Origin: a virus
Virus record (IMG/VR): IMGVR_UViG_3300006802_000098
Coordinates: 1-64,000 of that record
Length of the DNA: 64,000 nucleotides
Strand: one strand, 5' to 3'
A program made the translations under genes and the position numbers. Below the pieces are notes generated by a model. That model saw nothing but the letters and a program-made list of their open reading frames with translations. It ran no database searches and was not told where the DNA came from. Shown in pieces: positions 46,912 to 55,178 of the stretch. Position 1 is the first letter of the stretch. Every line of letters starts with the position of its first letter.

Positions 46912-48181
46912 CTGGTATATCCTTCCACCATTTGATAAGAGCAGGATCGCGTAACGTGTCTATAAACCTTGTCCCTTTTCTACCTGTATCCAGACTTTCC
47001 ATTCGTTGTTTGGCCCTACATCTGGCCTCGAGATATACTTCCGACGGATATTCTTCTTCAAACGTTTTACGTTTTAGTAGGTTTATTAACACGTCACGCA
47101 TCGCACCTTTTGTATTAGGAACTATACTATTAATTATCTGTTCTAAAATATGACGCGGAAGAAATAATGGACTCATTGCTATATCAGGCGTAAACGCAAA
47201 ACAAACCTTTGCTAATATTTCTACGTCCAGTTCGTCTGCTAATTTAGTAATTTCTGGTACTTGAAATAAGCCTGGCGTGGTTAATGTAAAGTCTATACGC
47301 ATCATGCGTTTGTTTTTAGCATATGCTAAACCTTGTTTAAAATTTTCTAACCACTCATCGTATTTCAATCCAGTTCGTATATACTCTCCTATCTTACCAA
47401 CACCATCCAAACTGGCACATATTTGCCAATCTCTAATTTTATCTAATATATCAGTATACAAGTTTACACCCTGATAATCTACACGACTTAAATTTGTATT
47501 GTATCTAGCATACAAACCAGGACCATCGCCTAGTTCAATAATCCGTTGCATGTACCGCCAATGCTGTTCATACATCAGTGGCTCGCCGCCTACCCAGTAT
47601 ATTTCTTCTATGCGATGTTCTTCAACTGCCCGGGCAAACTCTGCTTCTATTTGTGTGTCTTGATAGTTGCTAATTTGTTTTTTTACACTGGGTTCCATCC
47701 AGGGTTCTATTTTGCCCTGTTTGCGAGCCTCTGTTTCCCAACTGCTGGATAGCATAGGTCCACACATACGACATTTAAAGTTACATAGGTTGCTGAAACG
47801 ATAGTCCCAACTCACAGGTTGCATGGTTGTATAGCCAGTGGCATCGGTGGTTTCTGCTATTTGCTTATATTTGTGTTTGAATAAATGCCAAAAATAATCA
47901 CGATAAACGTCTGTGTTAAGTAACTTCTTGTCGCATACTTCGCACTCAGGTGGCAGTTCTCCGGCCATCATTTGACGGCGCACACGGCGTATATGCTCAC
48001 CATTCCACCACTCATCTAAGGTTTGCGGTTTATACTCATTTGTGCCATCTGCGGTGTCTATATATTGACGAAAGTTCTGTGCTGGCTCTCTACTAGCACA
48101 ACACAGTCTACGCTCTGTCTGTGGACTAAGATAGGTATGTAAAAAAGGTGCAAGGCATAAATTATCAGGCTTATCTTTCAT
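46898..48181 (-). CDS. N-terminal-twitch radical SAM protein
   Basis: A 427-residue protein. An N-terminal cysteine-rich part (CLAPF...RRLCCASRE, then CEVCDKK near residue 85) should hold an auxiliary iron-sulfur cluster. The radical SAM core then has CNFKCRMC near 134 and YWVGGEPLMYEQ near 195. This 'auxiliary domain first' order matches the N-twitch radical SAM family. The next two upstream genes have the same layout. The substrate is not known; peptide or sugar modification is possible. Overlaps the upstream gene by 11 bases. Confidence 0.85.
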   Translation of the reverse strand: MKDKPDNLCLAPFLHTYLSPQTERRLCCASREPAQNFRQYIDTADGTNEYKPQTLDEWWNGEHIRRVRRQMMAGELPPECEVCDKKLLNTDVYRDYFWHLFKHKYKQIAETTDATGYTTMQPVSWDYRFSNLCNFKCRMCGPMLSSSWETEARKQGKIEPWMEPSVKKQISNYQDTQIEAEFARAVEEHRIEEIYWVGGEPLMYEQHWRYMQRIIELGDGPGLYARYNTNLSRVDYQGVNLYTDILDKIRDWQICASLDGVGKIGEYIRTGLKYDEWLENFKQGLAYAKNKRMMRIDFTLTTPGLFQVPEITKLADELDVEILAKVCFAFTPDIAMSPLFLPRHILEQIINSIVPNTKGAMRDVLINLLKRKTFEEEYPSEVYLEARCRAKQRMESLDTGRKGTRFIDTLRDPALIKWWKDIPDAVD

Positions 48182-49343
48182 AACCTATTACTCTGGCAAA
48201 TTTTTCATGTGTAGTAGCAAAGTTTTTATCCCTAAAGTCATCTTTTTCTTTTAACCGTTTTTTTAGTTTTTCGCCATCGTTTTCATCACTACGTTGGCTA
48301 ACTATAAACTTAATGCTGCGGATCTTTTCTTCATAATCAGGGTGCTGAACTATACACTTATCTAAAGCCAGCATAACCGGAGCCTTGGCAGTCTTTGGTA
48401 GATTATACAAACTAAACTCTTCCGGATCATGCATTAGATTATAGTGTACGTCAGTGATAGGTTGTTTCTTTACCCAGGTTAAGAAGTCAGCCATGTACAT
48501 AACGTTTTGCACGTTCCAGGTTACACAAATTTGAAACTCAAAAGGATATCCTTGGTCTCGTAGTTCATAAAATTTTTCTATATTACGGTTTACTGTTGCC
48601 CATTTAGCACCATCGCGCTCATATTCAAAACGCTCGCCCACATTGTCTATGCTAAAAGCGATCTGTACACGTTTAAACTTTTTCCATACTTCATGCTGTT
48701 TTGGAAACTGTGTTCCGTTTGTATTGTAGTGTATGTCAATATCACCAGCATAACCACCATCCACTGCTCGCTGTAGCAAATCAAAATGCTGTTTAATCAG
48801 GAATGGTTCGCCACCAGTGAACTCAAAATACTTAATGTCGGGTAATAGTTCATCTACGTGTTCCCAGAATTTTTTACTGCTTCTAGGCCAGCGTCCCTGA
48901 CTTAACCACTGCTTGGCTATGTGCTTTTCGCCAAATTGTGCTAGGTCTTCCTGCGCCCAGGCGCTGCTACTCCAACTGCCACAAATTCTACATTTTAGAT
49001 TACAGATATTGCCTAGTTTTAAGTCTAAAAATCTTAGCGTATCTCCACGGGTGTCTTCGTAGTTTACTTCTATGTCTTTAAACTTTTCCAGCATGTACTG
49101 TCGTTTACTTTTTTTGCCAGCATCTTCTTCTTTAAAACATTTGGCACACTGACCAGGTTGGCGATTTTTCATAAATGCTTCACGCAACTCTGTCATGTAT
49201 TCACCTTGTAAAACTTCTGTTAGGGTGTGTGTTTTTACATTAACAAATGGTATTTCTCTGTCAAATAAACAGCAGGGCCTAAGGTTTCCCAGTGGCGTTG
49301 TCTCTAAACTAATCCATGGTAGTATACATCTATTATCTGTCAT
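48171..49343 (-). CDS. N-terminal-twitch radical SAM protein
   Basis: A 390-residue protein of the same type: CILPW...LRPCCLFDRE near residues 6-30, CAKCFKEE near 64, then the SAM site CNLKCRICG near 114, and FEFTGGEPFLIKQH near 175. The loop region IGDIDIHYNTNGT matches others in the cluster. Related to both flanking genes, which indicates tandem duplication. Overlaps neighbours by 11 bases each, suggesting a co-translated operon. Confidence 0.85.
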   Translation of the reverse strand: MTDNRCILPWISLETTPLGNLRPCCLFDREIPFVNVKTHTLTEVLQGEYMTELREAFMKNRQPGQCAKCFKEEDAGKKSKRQYMLEKFKDIEVNYEDTRGDTLRFLDLKLGNICNLKCRICGSWSSSAWAQEDLAQFGEKHIAKQWLSQGRWPRSSKKFWEHVDELLPDIKYFEFTGGEPFLIKQHFDLLQRAVDGGYAGDIDIHYNTNGTQFPKQHEVWKKFKRVQIAFSIDNVGERFEYERDGAKWATVNRNIEKFYELRDQGYPFEFQICVTWNVQNVMYMADFLTWVKKQPITDVHYNLMHDPEEFSLYNLPKTAKAPVMLALDKCIVQHPDYEEKIRSIKFIVSQRSDENDGEKLKKRLKEKDDFRDKNFATTHEKFARVIGYER

Positions 49344-50649
49344 AGTCTTGTAATCTCTCTAATTCAGGGAATACACTAAAGAAATTTTCGTTGCGCCAAC
49401 GATCAAGTTCCTTAGCCCGCACTACAAACTCTGGTATGTGTTTGCTGTTATCTGAATTGCTCATAAAGTTAATAGCACTTTTGAATCCTTGTGTAGCACG
49501 ACTTAGTGGATCCTGTGGTTCCAACCAAGTAATATGATTTTGGTATAGTTCAACAAGTTCCTGTTTCATGTCTTCAGGTAATACATCTAATCTAAATCTA
49601 ATAGGATCTTGTAATATATTTACATTCCAATCCTGTGGCTTTACTAATCCTAGCTCTACCCACTCCTTGTGGAAGTCTACAATGTTGTAACTGTTCATTA
49701 GACTAAGTGTTGAACTTACATAAAAGTCTACAGTAGGACACTTCTCTAGCATACGTTCTCTGTTTGCTACAATCTTACTCCACACCGTGCCTTTACGTAT
49801 GAGCTCACCACGTTCATAGTTTGCGTCCAAACTTGCACCAATGCTTACAATGTCAAACTCATTCCACATGTCCAACACATCCTGCTGTTTGAATACTAGC
49901 TCTGTAAAGTTTGTATTGTAGTTCAGTCTAACGTCTGTGCGTCCTCTGCGTAGTAGCTCACGAAGTAAATTGTAATGCTCTACCATCATAAGTGGTTCAC
50001 CGCCCGCAAAGTAAATGTTTTCTATACTGTCAATGTGAGGCTCTAACTGTTCCCACATGTCCATTTCATAACGTCCTGCATACTGTACATTTGGATGGTT
50101 AGGTTTTAGCCAACTCATCTTCTTTGCTTCTTTTACCCAGTTACTACTAAAGATATCTCCGCATGTACGGCACGCAAGGTTACATAAATTACTAAAGCGA
50201 ATATCATAGTACTTGAGTTCAAAACGTTCTAGTGTACCATCTTCCAGTGTCTCATCTACAATACCAATGTGATGTCCTTCGTTTTTGTTCTGTGCATTGC
50301 GCATACTGAAGAACCCGTTCTTTTCCTGTTCATAACATTTTGTGCATTCTTTACAAGGCTTGTCTGCTAGCATGTTACGACGCATTTCACGCAAGGATTC
50401 GTCATTCCATACTTCAGCCATTGTTTGTTCACGTAGGTTACCAATAGGATGTTCCATAACACTTAAACAACAAGGATAAGCACGGCCGTCTGGAAATGCA
50501 TGCATGTGTATCCAGGGCAAAATACAAAATGTATCGCTATATATTAATCTATTGGTTTGCTGATCGTTTAAGTCCTGCAAATTTACGTAAACAGGATTAC
50601 GTGCACCATAGTCATAATTTTCATAATAATTTTTTAATTTGTCTGTCAT
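49333..50649 (-). CDS. N-terminal-twitch radical SAM protein
   Basis: A 438-residue protein. The N-terminal cluster region is FCILPWIHMHAFPDG...YPCCLS near residues 40-62 and CKECTKCYEQE near 98; the SAM site is CNLACRTCG near 157, with YFAGGEPLMMVEH near 213 and NYNTNFTE. It is the clearest example of the type with the CILPW/PCC pattern, shared with the two genes downstream. Stop and start overlap neighbours by four to eleven bases. Confidence 0.87.
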   Translation of the reverse strand: MTDKLKNYYENYDYGARNPVYVNLQDLNDQQTNRLIYSDTFCILPWIHMHAFPDGRAYPCCLSVMEHPIGNLREQTMAEVWNDESLREMRRNMLADKPCKECTKCYEQEKNGFFSMRNAQNKNEGHHIGIVDETLEDGTLERFELKYYDIRFSNLCNLACRTCGDIFSSNWVKEAKKMSWLKPNHPNVQYAGRYEMDMWEQLEPHIDSIENIYFAGGEPLMMVEHYNLLRELLRRGRTDVRLNYNTNFTELVFKQQDVLDMWNEFDIVSIGASLDANYERGELIRKGTVWSKIVANRERMLEKCPTVDFYVSSTLSLMNSYNIVDFHKEWVELGLVKPQDWNVNILQDPIRFRLDVLPEDMKQELVELYQNHITWLEPQDPLSRATQGFKSAINFMSNSDNSKHIPEFVVRAKELDRWRNENFFSVFPELERLQDYDR

Positions 50650-52052
50650 AGGCTGTTATACCATTCAACTAATTCTGGGAAGGTTTCTGTAAAGTTTTTA
50701 TTCCTACGCACATCATATTGACTATAAAACTGTTTAAAGTCATTGTGCAGTTTTGGCATTTCAAACGCTTCGTCGTGCGGTGTGTTAACAACTTTCAAAT
50801 ACTGAATTAATCTGTCTAATTGTCCTGTTTCAAATTCGTGGAAAACATCTGGACTATCTATGTGTCCTTGATCACTAGTCCACCTTTGCCTTAGCTCAAG
50901 TAGTCTGTTTACGTGTCTTTGTTTTATACTGTTGTCTAATACCAATGGTGACTGAAAACTAGGAAATCTTAAAATATTAAAACTCATTATTGCAAATCTT
51001 CTATTTCCATATTCAATTCGTTTAGTCATTATACGATTTACTAGTTCTGGCAAAGTTTCCAAGCAAAGGGCATTTATAGTACACATACAATGTGTATCTA
51101 TCCCTGATTCATGCAACCTTTGTATATTTTTCCACCAACGATCAAAAACCATTCCATCTCGTATGTATTCTGCAGCCTCGTCGGTTGCTTCTGCACTTGT
51201 GTATACTCCAAGACTTGGTAAGTGTGCCTTAACATCTATTAGTCTTTGTATTAATTCTGGTTTAGCAACAAGGTTACTGTTTATTGCTAGACTTGTTTGA
51301 CTTTTATCTCCGTTTTTTTCAAACCATTCTACAAGTTTCCAAAGGTCAGAACTCATTAATGGTTCTCCACCTGTGACTCGTAACTGTCTAAGTGTTTTAT
51401 GTAGATCGCTTTCCCACCATTTAAAAAATGCTTCCACATATGGATTGAATTCACCATATCCATATAACTGGTTGCTATCATGTGTGTGAGTAAAGTGTCC
51501 TCGTCCATCGCTGACTAAATTTTCATAAGGTCCATTTTTATTTAGATCTTTGACCCAAGTGCTTGAAAAAGCAGGATTACAGTAACTACATGCAAAATTA
51601 CATGTTCTATCAAAAGCAATCTCTAAACTTCTAAGATCAAAATCTGTATTATGGTCTGTTGTATATGCATCGCTAAGTTCTTCATCTGTGTAAATCCAAC
51701 TTTTGTAGACTCTATCACTTAAATGATCACCTCCCATATCCTCAATTTTCCAGCAATAGTTACAACCCTCAGGCCTTTCGCCACACTGCATTTGTCTACG
51801 TTGTTCTTTTTTTTCTGGTGTATTATGTAGTAGTTTAGGATTTGATTGTACTGCAATAGGATCTATTTTATGAGGCAGTGGATGATGACAACTAGTTGTC
51901 ATACCACTTCCAAGCCACACAGTAGCATTATACCATTTTGCACCGCAGAAACTTGCACTCTTACTATCCAAATGTTGTTGTTTGAAATCGTGCGGCGGTA
52001 GTGTATCTTGTAGTATACGTTCTAGATTATTAACTGGGTTGCCTTCAGTCAT
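50646..52052 (-). CDS. N-terminal-twitch radical SAM protein, CHHP subtype
   Basis: A 468-residue protein of a second subtype: FCGAKWYNATVWLGSG then SCHHPLPHKID near residues 35-60, NYCWKIEDMGGDHLSDR near 98, and the SAM site CNFACSYCN near 155, followed by RVTGGEPLMSSDLW near 226. It closely resembles the protein at 55156-56517 and differs from the three CILPW/PCC genes. Its start overlaps the small gene upstream. Substrate unknown. Confidence 0.87.
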   Translation of the reverse strand: MTEGNPVNNLERILQDTLPPHDFKQQHLDSKSASFCGAKWYNATVWLGSGMTTSCHHPLPHKIDPIAVQSNPKLLHNTPEKKEQRRQMQCGERPEGCNYCWKIEDMGGDHLSDRVYKSWIYTDEELSDAYTTDHNTDFDLRSLEIAFDRTCNFACSYCNPAFSSTWVKDLNKNGPYENLVSDGRGHFTHTHDSNQLYGYGEFNPYVEAFFKWWESDLHKTLRQLRVTGGEPLMSSDLWKLVEWFEKNGDKSQTSLAINSNLVAKPELIQRLIDVKAHLPSLGVYTSAEATDEAAEYIRDGMVFDRWWKNIQRLHESGIDTHCMCTINALCLETLPELVNRIMTKRIEYGNRRFAIMSFNILRFPSFQSPLVLDNSIKQRHVNRLLELRQRWTSDQGHIDSPDVFHEFETGQLDRLIQYLKVVNTPHDEAFEMPKLHNDFKQFYSQYDVRRNKNFTETFPELVEWYNSL

Positions 52053-52342
52053 GTAAGTTTCTTCTTTAATATTTGTTTGATATCATCTTCAGTAAATTTT
52101 AATTCCCACGTACCATTGAAACTAACGTAATTTACATTTTTTAATTCTTTATAATCCTCATTATCAGTGGTCATGTTACTAAATTGAAACAATTCGTTTA
52201 ACAAGAGATCTTTGTAGTATATACTTTTTATAATAACATAGTCTTTTGCATTTGTTACATAGTTTTTTCCATAAAAATGAATTTTTGTTCCGTTGACATC
52301 ATATTGTATTGACCCGTTGTCTTCAAAAACATAATCTATCAT
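52049..52342 (-). CDS. Small protein with YGKNY domain
   Basis: A 97-residue protein. KIHFYGKNYVTNAKDYVIIK and the following strand pattern match the N-terminal half of the protein at 53213-53704 (HYGKNYSTDTDTHFELQKLY). The fold looks like a small beta-sandwich. It lacks the LYLGHNG second domain. Overlaps neighbours by four bases on each side. Role unknown; it might be a carbohydrate-binding unit or a substrate/partner of cluster enzymes. Confidence 0.6.
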   Translation of the reverse strand: MIDYVFEDNGSIQYDVNGTKIHFYGKNYVTNAKDYVIIKSIYYKDLLLNELFQFSNMTTDNEDYKELKNVNYVSFNGTWELKFTEDDIKQILKKKLT

Positions 52343-52995
52343 TTGTATCTCGTTGTAATTAAAACACTTGCTCTGGAATTTTTATTAGAGAAGTTTGCAC
52401 TAACATGAAAGTTTTCTCTAGGCCATATCATTGCATCTCCTAATTTCCATTTGTGTATGCAATCTACTGTAAAGCCACCTAATGCATCATAGTTTAGATG
52501 ATTAAGATATTTGTTATAAATTTCTTTGTCAAAAGGAGTGTTGGCTAATCCATAATCGCTACGAGTGATTTGTTTGTACGTAGTAATACCTTTACTGCCA
52601 AGACCGAGTTCGTTATTAAACGTTACTGCCTTTGCACTTTTTTGTTCAAATATTATTGTATAATACGCATCTGTATCATGAACACTTATAGGAATTAAAT
52701 AACTATTTGCAATATTTTTATCTTCATTGATGTATCCATCACTATGAACACCACCAGCACTATAGTCAAAATTTATATTTACAGTAGTAATTTCTTCATC
52801 CTGCGGTAATTTTTCTTGCAACTGTTTTAGTTTCCTACTAAAAAAAGGTTGATCCCAATGAGCCATTGTTAGAAAACGTTGCCCATTATCTCGTGTTTCC
52901 GGAAGTACACTGTGATACCATATAAACCAGTCGCATTCTTTTTTGCTAAAAAAATTATATATCTGTTTCATTTGCAAAATACTCTTTAATTTCAT
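52339..52995 (-). CDS. 2-oxoglutarate/Fe(II) oxygenase-like protein
   Basis: A 218-residue protein. Candidates for the iron site are HSDGYINED near residue 79 (HxD) and NFHVSANFS near 198 (distal His), followed by an Arg (RASVLITTRYK), the usual order in Fe(II)/2-oxoglutarate hydroxylases. The region between has the expected beta-rich composition. It lies between two small related genes in the radical SAM cluster. Target unknown. Confidence 0.6.
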   Translation of the reverse strand: MKLKSILQMKQIYNFFSKKECDWFIWYHSVLPETRDNGQRFLTMAHWDQPFFSRKLKQLQEKLPQDEEITTVNINFDYSAGGVHSDGYINEDKNIANSYLIPISVHDTDAYYTIIFEQKSAKAVTFNNELGLGSKGITTYKQITRSDYGLANTPFDKEIYNKYLNHLNYDALGGFTVDCIHKWKLGDAMIWPRENFHVSANFSNKNSRASVLITTRYK

Positions 52996-53164
52996 TCAAT
53001 ACTTTTTTTGTTGTGTGTTGTCCTTCTTGCATTTCTTTAACAACACCAAGTCGTCTTTGTATATCTAATAATACTGGATTTTGAAACTTCCAAACTATAT
53101 GTCCGTTGTGCCCGAGATATAGATTACCATCTTCCTGCGCAGAAACTTTCACTCTTTGTATCAA
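52955..53164 (-). CDS. Small protein with LYLGHNG domain, TTG start
   Basis: A 69-residue protein whose only near start is TTG at 53164. GNLYLGHNGHIVWKFQNP, then a helical end with NEIKEYFAN, matches the C-terminal half of 53213-53704 (NNLYLGHNGKLVY ... EMKKYFFND). It contains just the second of the two domains. A different frame of the same DNA carries a radical-SAM-like N-terminal fragment (53124-53207). It may itself be a remnant. Confidence 0.45.
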   Translation of the reverse strand: MIQRVKVSAQEDGNLYLGHNGHIVWKFQNPVLLDIQRRLGVVKEMQEGQHTTKKVLNEIKEYFANETDI

Positions 53165-53207
53165 GCATGTCTTTTTTAAATTTAGTATAATCCATAATAT
53201 GGTCCAT
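53124..53207 (-). pseudogene. Possible fragment of an N-twitch radical SAM gene (N-terminus only)
   Basis: ATG 53207 to TAA 53124 would encode 27 residues ending DTKSESFCAGRW and stop. The end resembles the start of the cluster's radical SAM proteins (DSKSASFCGAKW at 50646-52052 and SGSFCLAKW at 55156-56517). It could be the 5' remnant of a deleted third CHHP-type gene. The match is short, so this stays tentative. Confidence 0.35.
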
Positions 53208-53212
53208 AATTT

Positions 53213-53704
53213 TTAATCATTAAAAAAATACTTCTTCATCTCTTGCAGAAATTCTTTATTACTACGCATGCCCTGTGGCTGATGAATATTACTAAAACGT
53301 TCATGGAACCATGGTATACTAGGAGTAATAAATTCATTATATACTAACTTACCATTATGTCCTAGATATAAATTGTTTTTCCACTCCAGGGGATGGTTAT
53401 CTACGTGCCAATTATCCCAAGGAGGTATATCTGGATATTGTATAAAATTATATAGTTCCTGCTTAATGTCTACCTTGTTTATATAAAGTTTTTGCAATTC
53501 AAAATGTGTATCTGTATCTGTACTATAGTTTTTTCCGTAATGAACTATTTCTATAACATGTTTACCGTCTTTTAATTCACAATCAATGGATATACTGCCA
53601 TCTCGTGTACATCTATGGTTAGCATAGATTTTACCATCAACAAGTAATTTTATTAAAGGCAATCCTGCTTTAGTAAAGTCGAACTTAAAATTAGTACGTT
53701 CCAT
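53213..53704 (-). CDS. Two-domain protein: YGKNY domain fused to LYLGHNG domain
   Basis: The start is the ATG at 53704; a TTG six bases upstream also opens the frame. The 163-residue protein has IVHYGKNYSTDTDTHFELQK near residue 53 and NNLYLGHNGKLVYNEF near 107. The first half is a relative of 52049-52342, the second half of 52955-53164. The two halves are thus found here fused and, just downstream, separate. Function unknown. Confidence 0.65.
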   Translation of the reverse strand: MERTNFKFDFTKAGLPLIKLLVDGKIYANHRCTRDGSISIDCELKDGKHVIEIVHYGKNYSTDTDTHFELQKLYINKVDIKQELYNFIQYPDIPPWDNWHVDNHPLEWKNNLYLGHNGKLVYNEFITPSIPWFHERFSNIHQPQGMRSNKEFLQEMKKYFFND

Positions 53705-55178
53705 TGGCAATTTTTTCGTAACTTATCTTTAACCTTTTTAAATGACTGTCGGCGTTCCAAACATGGTATCCTAAATCTACTACATGCTCTTGTAACTCTA
53801 TACGTCTACGGATACGTTCTCTTAGCGTTAAGTCTGGATTGTCTGGCATTAGCCAGTTAAGACCAACCCGATCTCCTGTATCACCTAGGTGCATTAATCC
53901 TAGATCTGTCATTTCATTAAACAAAGGAGTTCCTTCATCTACACTTAATGTAGCACCTAAATTTAGTCCTCTAATTGTTCCATTTAGGGCATATTTTTTA
54001 AAATTAGTAAACATGTCCAGTGTTTGTTGATGATCTTCTTGTCGTTCAGTAGGATATCCACAAATCATACTAAAGAAACAGTTTAAGTTGTTCTTGTCAA
54101 GTTGGTCAATTACCGCGGCAAGTTCTGCTGTAGTAAACTGTTTACGCATGTGTTCTCTGACACGGTCACTGCCAGTCTCTGCTCCTATCATAACATGTGT
54201 GCATCCGGCACGTGCCATTAGTTGATAATCTTTTGGCGTTTGCTGGTTTAACCTTCTAACAATGAATTGGCCGTTAAATCGAAAGTGAGCGTCTGGTAAA
54301 TTATTTTTTTCATAATATTCAATAAGCGAAAACAGTAATTGTCTGAATGCTTTCATACTCCCATTAATTAAACTGTCAGTAAAAGTAAACTGTGTTACTC
54401 CATACTTTTCATAGTTCGTAATCATTTCTTCTGCTAGTACATGCCCACTACGAAACGTAAACTTTTTCCAATGTTCATGTATATCACAAAAACTGCATGC
54501 TCTTACACAGCCGCGGCTCCCGTTAACAGGAAGCATCTTTAATCCGTCATCATATTGATAGTTTAGTTCTATTAAATCGTCATACTCAGGAAAAGGTATA
54601 GTGTCTAAACTTAATTGCTTATAACTGTCATTATTAATACCAGGATACTGGTCGTTTCCTGTTAAAAGTTCTACGAGTGCTATCTCGCCATCACCTCTAA
54701 TAAAATAATCAATCTGGTTTAAGTTTAGCATCTCTGCACCAAAGTCGTTGTATGCACTTGCAATACCATTGGTGCTAATACCAGCACCGCCTATAACTAT
54801 TTTTCCAGTGTATTTCTGTTTTAGTTTTTTAGTAAACAGCCTAGTGGCAAGTTGACACATCATTGTAAACACACTAATGCCAACAACCCTGGGATTTATT
54901 TCTATAACATCATCCACCCAGGAATCAAGTATTTGATCTACTCTAGCATCAATCTCAGGATCTCCATGAGTAGCTTCACTAAAATAATCAAAGAATTTTG
55001 AGTAGTCACTGCCAGTTTTGTTAAACAAATCTAAATTTAAATCTAGAATTGTACAAGTAAAACCAGCATCAACTACACTTCCTTTGAGCTGACTAGTGCC
55101 TGCCGGAGGATACTGTAACCCACTTATGGGTATATTAATTAGTAAAATGTCTAAATTATCGGTTAGCATTGTATTCAC
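53691..55178 (-). CDS. B12-binding-type radical SAM protein
   Basis: A 495-residue protein. The N-terminal 170 residues are a cobalamin-binding-like Rossmann domain (ILLINIPISGLQYPPAGTSQ, VVGISVFTMM, IVIGGAGIS). The SAM site is SRGCVRACSFCDIHEHW near residue 224. It resembles B12-dependent radical SAM methyltransferases and related enzymes (GxxPPxG at the start). No obvious cobalamin lower-ligand DxHxxG motif is visible. Start may be GTG 55178 or ATG 55169. It sits between the two CHHP-type twitch radical SAM genes. Confidence 0.85.
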   Translation of the reverse strand: MNTMLTDNLDILLINIPISGLQYPPAGTSQLKGSVVDAGFTCTILDLNLDLFNKTGSDYSKFFDYFSEATHGDPEIDARVDQILDSWVDDVIEINPRVVGISVFTMMCQLATRLFTKKLKQKYTGKIVIGGAGISTNGIASAYNDFGAEMLNLNQIDYFIRGDGEIALVELLTGNDQYPGINNDSYKQLSLDTIPFPEYDDLIELNYQYDDGLKMLPVNGSRGCVRACSFCDIHEHWKKFTFRSGHVLAEEMITNYEKYGVTQFTFTDSLINGSMKAFRQLLFSLIEYYEKNNLPDAHFRFNGQFIVRRLNQQTPKDYQLMARAGCTHVMIGAETGSDRVREHMRKQFTTAELAAVIDQLDKNNLNCFFSMICGYPTERQEDHQQTLDMFTNFKKYALNGTIRGLNLGATLSVDEGTPLFNEMTDLGLMHLGDTGDRVGLNWLMPDNPDLTLRERIRRRIELQEHVVDLGYHVWNADSHLKRLKISYEKIANGTY

